Shown: positions 1 through 9,789 of the stretch, in pieces
Layout of the letters: every line of letters starts with the position of its first letter
Position numbering within the stretch: position 1 is the first letter of the stretch
From: Ancylostoma caninum
Taxonomy: Eukaryota > Nematoda > Chromadorea > Rhabditida > Ancylostomatidae
Length of the DNA stretch: 64,000 nucleotides
Direction: 5' to 3'
Assembly (NCBI GenBank): GCA_037903475.1
Contig: JBAJFG010000232.1
Span: forward strand, 310,001-374,000
The notes under the pieces: model-generated
What the model saw: only the letters and a program-made list of their open reading frames with translations
Databases searched by the model: none
What the model was told of the DNA's origin: nothing
Made by a program: the position numbers and the translations under genes

Positions 1-1109
1 ACCTAAGGGCTGCCGCTCGGCCGCTAGTGGCGTGGGTAGCTCGCGGCCGGGCGGCGGCACATAAAATTAGGGCCGCTTCCCGGCCGCACGGCCCATGAGG
101 CGCGCGGGCCGCTCCCTCCAATTGTCTGAGAATATGCCGCTATTCCACGCGCGGACGATGTCTGACATGGTCATAGGGCACAGCATGACTAACTTCCATG
201 CGTTTCTTTCTAAACGAATCAGAATTTCCTTTAGAAATGCCTATGATGTTAGTGACGAGCACCCTCAATAACCCTGCCGTGTAACTTTAAAAAGAAACAG
301 TCGTAAGACTAGGTGCAATACCTCAACTGCACAAGAAGCAGTTTTTAGTGGACGTCTGACGAGGGCTACTGTAAGGCAGCTTAACTTCTGCGTTCCCAGT
401 ATAAATGACGTCCTTGATCAGCCAACGCTGAAGTCCTCAAACCATAGCTTTAATAGAATAAATCTTCTGGTATAACATGCAGAAGAAGAGTGTTCCTTAC
501 AAGGCAACACCTTTTGGATTTCTAATTAAATGCATGAGGTGAAGAGCACTGCCAGCAAATAACAAATGTGAAACTATCACTAGGAATGATGATCTATCTG
601 CGAAGATACTGTGGTTTCAATCATGAGCTCAGTTGCCTTGCTCGTGCTCATGCCCCGACGACGCGCCAGTTTACGCAGGCTCGGTCCGTTTAGGGGAACA
701 CTACTTCTCTACGCATTCAGAAGGGACGTAGGGCAAACACCATCCCTTTTTTTGGACATTTCTCGTATTTCATGCAATTTTAGCATGTGTTTGACGTTCG
801 TCAAAAACCAAAATGTGGTGGAATTTTGAAATTAGCAAGCGCTAAAATCTGCGCCTAAAAATATGTGATCTGAACCCGCACGCATAATTGAGATCACACA
901 GGATAAACGTGTTAAAATCACAAAAATTTACATTTGTTAAAACGGCAGCCAATACGTTTACCCTGGGTAATCTCACTGATGCACCCATTACCTGGTGAGA
1001 AGCGTTGGGTTGAGCATCAGCTAAATCAGTAGGGAAATAGCGTTATTGAAGAGACGTCGAAATGCAATCTTTTTCTTGTTCTTCTTAGTCTTTCCTAGGG
1101 TTGGGGTCG
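1..1109. other. Intergenic, no gene recognised
   Basis: The first 170 bases are strikingly GC-rich with runs of GGCCGC-like words, probably the edge of a repeat cut by the window. The remainder is ordinary AT-richer sequence. I see no splice-linked coding exons or RNA gene; the short open frames here have no recognisable motif. Confidence 0.5.
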
Positions 1110-1118
1110 CTCTTTCTC

Positions 1119-1329
1119 GGGTGTGTATCATCGTGAGGGAAGACGGGGCGTGGTATAGTTCTGCGATTGGTTCGTTCAAATCCTGCTCCCGCCCTCAACG
1201 GTTGACTCGTTCCCTTCGCGCGCGATTCCACTATACTTTACCACGCAAAATTTGAATGCGACCGAGGACGAGTTGATCGTGATGGGCGGGAAGTCTCCGC
1301 CTCGTTTTCCCTCATGGTGATACACACCC
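1119..1329. mobile_element. Mutator-like MITE with 9-bp target duplication
   Basis: The element begins GGGTGTGTATCA and ends TGATACACACCC, a perfect 12-bp terminal inverted repeat that continues imperfectly for about ten more bases. It is flanked on both sides by the identical 9-mer CTCTTTCTC (1110-1118 and 1330-1338). A second internal inverted pair (GCGTGGTATAG near 1148 and its complement near 1231) makes much of the element foldable. Duplications of 8-9 bp are typical of Mutator-like transposons, so this is probably a non-autonomous MULE. There is no transposase inside. Confidence 0.75.
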
Positions 1330-1397
1330 CTCTTTCTCAAGTGGGCATGTTAACCTCTTCGATCTGAGGTGTCGCCTGTGTTGCGCATCGGTACCCG

Positions 1398-1580
1398 CCA
1401 GCGGCGGACACAGAAAGTGGACGGGAGGGGGCGTGGGAAAAAATGGGGTCTCCGCACAAAATAAAATCAATAAAAACCTTAATTATAATACTAAATAATT
1501 AATAAAAATATTATTAAAAATAATAATAAAAATAAACCAATAAAAATAAACTTATACGAGATTTTTATATGTATTGTAAA
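1398..1580. repeat. AT-rich dispersed repeat, GTGGCGGA family (copy 1)
   Basis: It starts with GCGGCGGACACAGAAAG, runs through a G-rich stretch and then about 130 bases of AATAAAAAT-like sequence ending near TTATACGAGATTTTTATAT. The same order of segments recurs at 38932-39140, and a shorter relative lies at 44285-44534. The GTGGCGGAYGCAG end resembles hAT-type MITE termini, but I could not define both ends of this copy. Confidence 0.6.
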
Positions 1581-1985
1581 GTAATTTCAATAATTTGCCG
1601 ACCCATTCTTGGGGGCGGGGGGGGGGGGCTGGTACCCGCGTATGATCCTCTACCCTTGAGGAGTTTGAGTGATTTGGTTTTTTACAAGGGCCTTAAACTG
1701 GGGATGCGTGTTTTTTTTTCTGGCATGAAACAATCTTTTTGTAAAAGACTCAAAAAAACGAACTATACAATCCAGAATTTATCCACAAGTCGGAGGCCCT
1801 TGGACAACTCTCACGTAGAGAGTGGCTGCTGTCTCGAAAGATGCCACTACGTTGTTTGAAATATGTCACAGCTCACTCAAATTTAGGGTCTGCTGCAGTT
1901 TTTGGCCTTGTCTGCGGAATTTTAAAATTCTAAGCCACCGTTTGGACAGAAATAAACTACCGGTTTTCACTATGCAATGGAATTG
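1581..1985. other. Non-coding, poly-G tract
   Basis: Contains a long G-rich homopolymer near 1612-1628 followed by sequence with no recognisable gene. It is downstream of the D-aspartate oxidase gene, beyond that gene's likely polyadenylation signals. Confidence 0.5.
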
Positions 1986-2089
1986 AAAGTGAATCATTCT
2001 TTATTGAGCACCTCATAGAGGAACAAAACATTCAGTAGCTCGAGAGGAATGTAATTTGACTCAAAAGGCTGCAGGGAACGTAGGGACAA

Positions 2090-2095
2090 TTTATT
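2090..2095 (-). terminator. Possible polyadenylation signal of the D-aspartate oxidase gene
   Basis: AATAAA on the minus strand about 107 bases past the stop codon. Another AATAAA lies at 2000-2005. Either could define the 3' end of the transcript. Confidence 0.4.
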
Positions 2096-2201
2096 CTTAG
2101 CGAAGTGAAAGCAAACAATAAGATCAAAATGTACACACAAGAGACAACTCGAAGAGTAGAACAAGAAAAAAATTGAATTAGAACATGCAAAAATTAGAGA
2201 A

Positions 2202-5200
2202 CTAGTAGGGAGCTGATCGAGCGACACGAGATTTCGCTGCAGCTTTGGCTTCCTCTGCTGCCTTGGTTAATTTTTCCAACGCAGCCGTGTCCGCCAGCGC
2301 TTCGTCGTACTCGGTTGTGGGCAGGTCAAACACCAGTGCACTGGCGTGAAGTGCAGTTCCCCAGCCAATTGTGAATCCACTGCCGCCGTGACCATAGTTA
2401 TGCACTACCTGCAACGGTAACCATAGTTTCCAGTGCCTAAAGGTCGATTTCGAATCTTCGACATCAGAAGAATTCGCAGGCGACGCTGATCACAACGGTA
2501 TAAATACTTTCTCACAAAAGTGCTTGAAAACCCCTTTTTAATCAATTTCTTTTGGAGAAATCAGGTGCCAAAGCCGCGACAGCTACCACAAGGAGCCACC
2601 GCATGCCGTGGCAGTGGGGATATTGATCGGTGGCGTCTGACGGGAGCGCAATTCCTCCCAGTTGCTGTCTTGGCGCGGGACCTCAAACTCTTCAGAAATA
2701 ATGGGTACAAAAATAGGTTTTTCTGCAATTCTGTGAGGTGGTATGTATACCACTCTGATCAGCGTCGCCTACACATTTTTCTGATGTTGAAATCTCAAAA
2801 TTGATTCTGATGTGGGACACTGACTTTAAGCAGGGCTCAATTGTAATTCTGTTCAAATTTTGTTCCCTCTCAACAACATCCGGCTGTTCTCAGCTCACAA
2901 GCTAAGATTCACCTTGTATTCAGTTCCCTTTTCTGTTTTTCTCATCTCGGCCTCAACCCTAACACTAGATCGTCCTGGACGAAGTCCAACGAAGTGATCG
3001 AGGACTTTGACATTCTGAAAATTGAGCATTTTTGACGACATCATTATTAGCTGGTCTCCGCTTCAGAGTAAAAAAAAGAACCTTGAATGTAGGTTGAAGG
3101 CTTAGGTATCGACACCACAGCTTATTCGTTTCGTTTTTGGTGATAACCATACTGTCTTCGTAATCTTCTTTTACGGTTCCGACGTATACGGCATCAATCC
3201 TGAAGAGGAAGTATTCAATAACGAATAGCACTCTTACTTAAGTGTACGTCTTCCTACTGTGGCAAAGTTTCAGAACTGACGTAGGAATGGTGAATGTAGT
3301 GAAGTCTCTGAAAAGGAAATGCTTCTGCCATGGTGCGTCCACTTTAAGAAGTATGCCTCGAATCGGGAACGTGTCGTTCGGGTCACCAGCTAGACGTCCA
3401 CCATCAAGTCCTGCACAGTTCACCACGACTTCGAAGCCTTCGTCTGCCAGCTGAACAGCACTGATATTGGCAACCTTAGAAGACTGGACAAATGCTCTCG
3501 ATCAGGGTAGGAACGATGTCGTCGTTTACTTCGACTTTGTATAAGCTTTTGATGACGTTCCACCCAATGAAGCTATGTTCAAACTAGTGGATGTTCGTTT
3601 GCACCCCAGGATTGTTAATTGGATCAAATACTTTGTAACTGGTAGGCCTTTCCAAGTAAGGATCATAAGTCTATTTCCCATTCTTACCCATCGGCGAGTG
3701 GAGTCCCTTGCGTGGCGTTTCATCCTCCATACCCTTTATCATATACACGTCTCAGCTTCCTAGTTCAGTCAGCCAATATGTCGTTTCTTCCAAAATGTCC
3801 GCTGATGACATGAAAATTTGCAAAAACATTTCGAATGATGATGATCGTTCTGCTCTCCAGTCAGCGATCAGTGCAATTTCCGACTGGTCCGTAAGATGGA
3901 AATTACCCCTGTCCAGACTAAGCTAATCCATTTTGCTCGTTCAGAAGCAAAACAGTTTACTACCTTGTTAAAAGAAAACTGGATGGCACTGATACTACCT
4001 GTGATCTAGGTTTTACTCTGAATACGAAGCTCACCTTTGATGAACATTGCCCGCATCGTAGCCAGGGAAGCAGACAATAACGTCCACAATATTTTTAGAT
4101 TAGATCCTTATAAAATCCTTACAAAATCAGCTTTACATCTCTTATTGACCTATAAATCTTATGTAAGACCCATTCTCGTGTGTGGCGCTACTGTGTTCGG
4201 CCCAAATTCAAAGCGCTTCATATTAAGACTTGAAGCTGTACCAAATACTTTTACTAGAAAGCTTTGGATAGGCCAGCATGGGTACGACTACGCCAACACT
4301 CTTCCTGCTTCTACTCGCAATCGCATAGTCAGGATTCCATCTCTTGATACAAGGAGAAGCAAGTACGACCTTGTAATGGTCCTCGAAATTATCTGTGGTA
4401 AGGTTGGCCTCCTAATCGATAAATTTTATGCAGTATTCCCCTATGCACGAGAGCTGGTTCTTTCAATATTACGTCTTGGACGTCGAAAAGTTCTTTACGG
4501 TCGTCCTCCTTTACGGCGAGAGCATGATCTATCTTCATGAAATTGTCAAAAAAAAGATTTGCATTGCTTTCTAGCGCAATACAAAAGGCTGGTAGATAAG
4601 TCTCTGGTGGAATCTACCTAGTGCTTCACTATTCTTGCCTATTTCTTGGTTTCAACTGTTCGTTTTGTTCGTTTTTTTTTCAATGTTGATATTTGTCTAC
4701 ATGTTGTTTATTGTGGTTTATCCACGAAAACATTAATAAATAAATGAAAATGTGAATGTGTAAACTTGGGAAGGAATTTGTGGACAAAAAGTCATGGTAG
4801 TATAGATTTCTTGACTATGCTTTGCTACTTTTCCAATGACACCACAGACATTCCTAACCTCTTGGCTTCATTGCTGTTTCTGAAAACGCACCACGGTGAT
4901 TCGTGTGTGGCAAGCGCTTCCGCTGTATCTCGCAAGACGGAAGCGAAGATGGACTCTGCCACAACTTGGGCAGCTCAACCCTTATTTCACAAAGAAGGGA
5001 TAATTGATAAGGGTGACCACTGTGTATCAGCATGTGCAAGTTTTAACGCTGCGTTTTTAGGGTGAGCCCGAAGGGCATTAGCCAGTGAATGGCTAACGAT
5101 TTCTCCGTGAACCTTGATCTCTACTCTGCTACCCGCACTTTTTTTGCCATGATCAAGAGTGCTTGAAAAACCTATGTTGCAGGAACGAGCCACGCCCAAA

Positions 5201-8200
5201 CTCGAACTATTTTCGCTAATCCATGTTACCAAGAAGAGATGTGGCTGTCCGACAAAGAATAACGCGTCACATAAGATAATGGATGTTGAGCATTGCAACA
5301 AGAAGAAGCGGAGCGGTCGAACCCTGTGACTGTCAGTCTGATCAGTCGCAGTTGCAGAGTAAATAGTCCCCGCGATAACTTACTAGTCTGGCGGCTGGCT
5401 ATTTGCACTTTGTATGACGCGACAATTAAACTAGTTATCAATGAGTTCACCCGAATTGTGAGAAAAAAGACTGGCAGACCTCAGACCAGGTGGACTGATT
5501 CTGTTTCATTTCGATATAACATTACTGACGACAGAAAAAACTGCCTGGTTCACTGGTCCACTAAACACAAGTTAGAAATGACTGGAAGACATGCTACGAT
5601 CTACAACAAGGACACCGCCACGTTTGAAGAACGGATCTACCAAGCATCAGGTAAGTAACTTAATGAGTCGTATCATTTATTTATTTTTTTTGGCACACCA
5701 GGTTGTTACGGTGGAACGTTATTGAATGCTTACTACTACTGTAGTGGCGATATATTAATGGTTGGTGTGTGATAAGACTACATAGATGATACAGCACGAA
5801 ACGTACGGATGATTTGGTTTCCTGAATGGACAGTCACATAACATCCGGTCAACGCTAGTAACTTGTGGCTTTTCTTTTTGAACACTCAGATAAAGTTATC
5901 AGATAGTGATTGCAAGCGGCGACGCTTACTCAATTCTGCAACATCTATTTTGGCTACTAGAGTCGCGCAACTCATGAAGAAAAAGCTTCTTCATATGCGT
6001 TTTTTTTTCGGATGAAGTGAGCGCGGCCTTTTTTTTGAGCTCAACGGTAAGATGAGATTCTTTTTGGATAGATATTCCCAAGAACAAGATCAAAAGGCAG
6101 TTGGTTTGAAAAAGACTCTACGACATTCGGTGTACATCAGAACAATGTATTGTCTGCCCACACGGGAAATTAGTCATGATATCTACATAAGGGAAACGTG
6201 AAGAACGCTGAGCATACGTATCAGGGAGCATATGGCAGCAGAAAAAAACAAATTTGACATCACCGCTAGAGCACCACAAGGCCGAAGTACAATAAGGTAA
6301 AAATGTCAACATCAGGTGTAGGGTGCGTTTCATTTTGCTTGCTGGGGAATTATTACCTGGTGTCATCTTTTCACCTTCGCAAAATTTTCTTCCCCTTTGA
6401 TAGCCGTCCTTTTTTTTCTCCAACAGTTATCACATCAGATTTAACCCATTGACGACCGCGGCCATTTTTGCGTGTCTGGCGCGTGGGACCAATGCCCCTT
6501 TCAGGAGCGCGGCGCCCGCGGAGTTCCACACTGTTACGATAAGATAATTCGGACTAAAACAGATCACTTTGCAGAAACAATTTTGAAATCTAGTTCCAGA
6601 AGATTATAAGTATCGTCGGACAGAAAAAAGTAGGGATTCTAGACGCTTTTGGATACCATCAAGACCGAAGGAAGTTTGTAGAGGGGGTTTTTGGTGTTAT
6701 AAATGAGTGTCCAGAGACTATACACGTTCCTAAGGCTCAAGCCTGAGTAATAAGGAAGCGCAGGATGTAACGAACGTGATTCTGTGTGGGAAATGTGGCT
6801 TTTGCACAGAGTAATTCCATCCACGACAAAAGAAATGTGAAGCAATCTTCCTCGACTTCGAAATTCCATCCTTTTCATGATGTTTGTCGCAATAAGGGAG
6901 AACTCCTCGTTGAACTGCACTCGTTAGAGACCTTTTCAGAAAGGATTGTAACCATTCCATATTGAAATTCCGCAAAATGGTTCGAAAATAAGGTCCAGTA
7001 CTTGTCAAAAAGGGTGCGGCGCCGCGCGGTCCCACGCGACCGAAAAAGCGCGGCTCACCGGTGAGCCACGCGGTCGTCAATGGGTTAACACTGTTTCCTA
7101 TTTTATTGGGTTGTTTTAGTCGAATTGCTGAACTGTTCATGCGCATCTGAGCGTCCATGTCGTAAAAATAAGCACAAACAAACATGCCTCACAGTGAAAA
7201 TTAAGCTAAGTGGCCTTCTCCCTTCCAGATCATTGAGCGAGCTAACTGTAGATCGAATATTATCTGGACATGTCACACGTTGAGTGACAAGCATTCGTTG
7301 ACTATAATGATAACGAAGCTAAGTTGAGCGAACCTTTCGCAAAAGGTGGAATAACTGGTGGATTTGACCTGAACTGCGGGTGTTCTCCTTGTATTTCACC
7401 TGAGACAACGTCGAAAACTAGCAATGTATAAGGGTAAGGTCAGTGGTAAGCGAGTAAGCACGGTTCCTCAATTCGAGACATGAAATATATCGCAAGAACA
7501 GGCACTAATTTTTGGCACATAGTCTATAGCTCCTGTGACCTTTGGCCGTATAACACACAGAGCAGACAACTACAGTCACTAGACCACTGACGACGACGGT
7601 TTCGTTGAGACGTAACATTCCACCAAAACAATGTGTGGCAAGAAATAAGTGAACCAATCAAAAATGTTCACTTTTAAAGACGAAGAGAGATTTGGATCAT
7701 TCACCTGATTTTTCTCAAATTTAACCTTATCCAAATTTCATACCTCATCGAGATTGTCGATTTTTCGTTGTACAAAGTCCACACCCTTCGCTATCAGTTC
7801 CTTCTTCATCCAAGGACAATATTTGGCCCCCTCGGAAGTGAAAGCAGTGTAGTGTATTACAAATGACTCGCTGAATTATAAAGATGGTAACGCAGGTAAC
7901 CGTAGAACAATGGAAACACTCACTCGAGGTGGCTAGATGAGAATTGAGACCTCTTTTCTTCATCTGACAGAAATCGGAAATTATAGACAATGTCTGCGTA
8001 AGCCCTCTCCTAGAAAGTCAATAGATGTGAGCGTTACCTAACCGCAACTAGGTTGGCTGATACATGCCCTCACTTGATCACGGAGTAGTTCTTCATCCTC
8101 GGACAGAATATGTCCAGAGAGCAGCTGTACACCGCTGAACCCGCCCAATGTCCGCCATAGTTCCGCAAGGTGTACGAAAGTCTCGTTACCGTATAACCTT

Positions 8201-8704
8201 AACAGTAAAATATCGATTAATTTTTATTGACGCCTAATCAAGAAGTGACAAAAGTCACCTTTGAATAGGAGTGGGTTGGCCGATCCGGAATAGGCCTGCT
8301 ATGCCGCGGCTCAGAATAGATTGAAATGGCCGATCATGAAAGACTGTGATCTGAAAAAAATCGATAATCGATTATTTGTCCAGGTATGGGCTACGACCAG
8401 AAAAACAGCTTCAGCGAAGCGAACACCCTGTAATCTATGTTTCAATCGAACCTTGTTATCTTTAGCTACTCATTAACAAACTGAGTGTTAATTCCGCTGG
8501 CTAACATCCAATCAATAAAGTTATCCAAATTATTGATTGGTTTCTCATTTCTGAGACAGAGTCCCTCACCTGCACCGTTGGATCGCGCTGTTTTATCGCC
8601 GTAGCCGTAGATAGACCGATCACTCCTTCACCAATCACTGCGATTTTTTTGGAAGCGGCGCATGTGCTTCGAGAAGCTAAAAGTGGAGGTCTGTATTGGA
8701 GCAC
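2202..8704 (-). CDS. D-aspartate oxidase (FAD-dependent D-amino-acid oxidase family), nine exons
   Basis: Exons on the minus strand: 8704-8570, 8350-8259, 8197-8074, 8009-7924, 7870-7744, 3474-3281, 3199-3082, 3014-2913, 2408-2202. All join in phase through GT..AG introns to give about 394 residues. The enzyme oxidatively deaminates acidic D-amino acids with FAD, usually in peroxisomes. Motifs in order: dinucleotide-binding GEGVIG (residues 25-30), AGLFRI in exon 2, NCAGLDGGRLAGD and PIRGILLKVDAPW in exon 6, substrate-binding GLRPGR in exon 8, and the family signature NYGHGGSGFTIGWGTA in exon 9. The product is longer than the usual 330-350 residues because of about 18 extra N-terminal residues and an alanine/lysine-rich C-terminal tail of about 45. 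No in-frame ATG occurs in the first exon shown: its 5' end at 8704 is only the limit of the open frame (a GTG after an in-frame stop), so the true start probably lies in an unseen upstream exon. The tail ends SAPY, with no SKL-type peroxisomal signal. The intron between 7743 and 3475 is 4.3 kb and full of transposon debris. The D-aspartate rather than D-amino-acid assignment is from overall resemblance to nematode enzymes. Confidence 0.88.
3490..4750 (+). pseudogene. Decayed non-LTR retrotransposon reverse transcriptase (CR1/Jockey-like)
   Basis: Frame-shifted fragments on the plus strand read like a LINE reverse transcriptase: VVYFDF..AFDDVP at about 3520-3560, then WIKYFVTGRPFQVRI at about 3617-3665, then a decayed active-site region SADDMKIC at about 3800, then the C-terminal thumb part YKSYVRPIL..G...F with F.RKLW at about 4155-4270. 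Stops and frame changes break it throughout. It ends near 4720-4745 with ATTAATAAATAAATGAAA, a plausible LINE 3' tail. It sits inside an intron of, and opposite to, the D-aspartate oxidase gene. Confidence 0.75.
4751..6440. other. Intron sequence, possible RTE 3' tail relic
   Basis: Part of the long D-aspartate oxidase intron. On the plus strand, 5454-5650 reads KKTGRPQTRWTD followed by a stretch ending EERIYQASGK. This vaguely recalls the GRP..RW region near the C terminus of RTE-type retrotransposon proteins, with no other supporting motif. The rest shows no gene. Confidence 0.3.
6441..7088. mobile_element. piggyBac-like non-autonomous element with TTAA ends
   Basis: The left end reads TTAACCCATTGACGACCGCG (6441-6460) and the right end is its inverted complement, finishing GGGTTAA at 7088. 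TTAA target duplication followed by CCC and a GGG..TTAA right end is the piggyBac hallmark. GC-rich subterminal sequence (GCGTGGGACC) is also inverted at both ends. The interior has open frames up to 151 codons on the minus strand, but I recognise no transposase motif in them. It lies in the D-aspartate oxidase intron. Confidence 0.75.
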
Positions 8705-9039
8705 TTAGAGCAGAGCACATTTTTCTCATAGATAATTGGACTAGATGTGTACGGTAGTTTTACTATTTTGCGTCTAATTTTAAATAGTTCCATTGCCGCG
8801 TAAGGAGGAAGAAGTTGGTTCCTAGCACGAAAAGTCCCAACTACAGTGCCCTTTTCTTTTGTGATTAGTTGATTATCGGGGCGAATGCATTATACTATGG
8901 TACTCAACCTTAACGTTAGAAAAGCGTCTGCAGCTAGTTCTCCCCCCCCCCCCCCCTGCCTACAAATACTCCGAAATACGCTAGCACCTGATTCAGCTGC
9001 TTATACAAGCAGGACTGTTTTCGAGAACTCTATTTTATA
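8705..9039. other. Upstream of D-aspartate oxidase, poly-C tract
   Basis: Probable 5' region of the D-aspartate oxidase gene, which should contain the missing start exon or spliced-leader acceptor. A minus-strand ATG with a short open frame occurs near 8735, but it is out of phase with the first recognised exon. A poly-C tract lies near 8941-8957. Confidence 0.35.
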
Positions 9040-9041
9040 TA

Positions 9042-9360
9042 CAGGGTGCGTATTAAATACCGAGACAACTTTCCCGCGCATTTTTTGAGGGCAGGTATTG
9101 ATTGTTTCAAACCACCTGAAGGTCTCTCTCAAGGCGGCGTGGGAAGAGATTCCCCAGGAGACGCGGCGGGCAGCTGTAGAATCTCACCCTAAGCGTTTGA
9201 AAGCAGTGATCAAGGCAAAAGGAGGGCACATTGAGTAATCCCCATGTATTTTGATTCAAATGAAGAGGAATAAAGCACTGTCAAAAGCACTCCAGGTTCT
9301 ATTAATTTTGATAGGAATTACGAGGTAAAAACCTTGTACCGGTATTTAATACGCACCCTG
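9042..9360 (+). mobile_element. Tc1/mariner-type deletion derivative with transposase remnant
   Basis: Perfect 21-bp terminal inverted repeats start CAGGGTGCGTATTAAAT and are flanked by TA on both sides (9040-9041, 9361-9362), the Tc1/mariner target duplication. Between them, about 9104-9238 on the plus strand still encodes a transposase C terminus: WEEIPQETRRAAVE, then SHPKRLKAVIKAKGGHIE and a stop. That is the characteristic ending of Tc1/mariner-family transposases. At 319 bp this is an internally deleted copy. Confidence 0.85.
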
Positions 9361-9365
9361 TATAC

Positions 9366-9787
9366 TTCTGCGCCAACCAGATTGTTAAGTGGACTCTATC
9401 ATTGCTGGGCTGAAGTTTTGACGGCAAGGACTTCTTTAGAGGCCTGACAGTGCTTCGAGGCTATATTCGCGTTCTGTACATCACTCTTTCTAGACTCCAA
9501 TCAGCATCTATTGTCATGGTGACATCCATTCGTCCTGTAAGAGTCGCCAAAGAGTGCGGACGTAAACAGCTACATCGGTGAACGTTTTGGTACGTTTTGC
9601 TTTTCTGTTCGATGATTTCCAGATGTCCTTGTCAGTAGGTCAGCTGGGGGAGAGATAAGATGTTTGGAAGACCAGAACACGAATATAGCATAGGAACACT
9701 TCCAGCCCTCTGGAGAAGACGTTGCCGTCGAAACGTCAGACCGCCAATAATAAAGTCCACTTGCCAGTCTGGTTGGCGCAAAAGGAT
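9366..9787. mobile_element. Foldback MITE
   Basis: The left arm beginning TGCGCCAACCAGATTG (from 9370) and the right arm ending CAGTCTGGTTGGCGCA (to 9782) are inverted copies over roughly 85 bases. Each includes a segment resembling GACGGCAA..CTTCT. About 250 bases of unrelated sequence separate the arms. It begins only a few bases after the mariner-type element, so two insertions are nearly abutting. Confidence 0.75.
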
Positions 9788-9789
9788 AT

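Noticed and set aside
6730..7185. 151-codon minus-strand frame as a piggyBac transposase
   Set aside because: It extends beyond the right end of the TTAA element and shows none of the expected catalytic context.
8501..8704. Apparent start of the D-aspartate oxidase at 8704
   Set aside because: The codon there is GTG after an in-frame stop, and the residues before KKIAVIGEG do not look like a natural N terminus. Kept only as the 5' limit of the visible exon.
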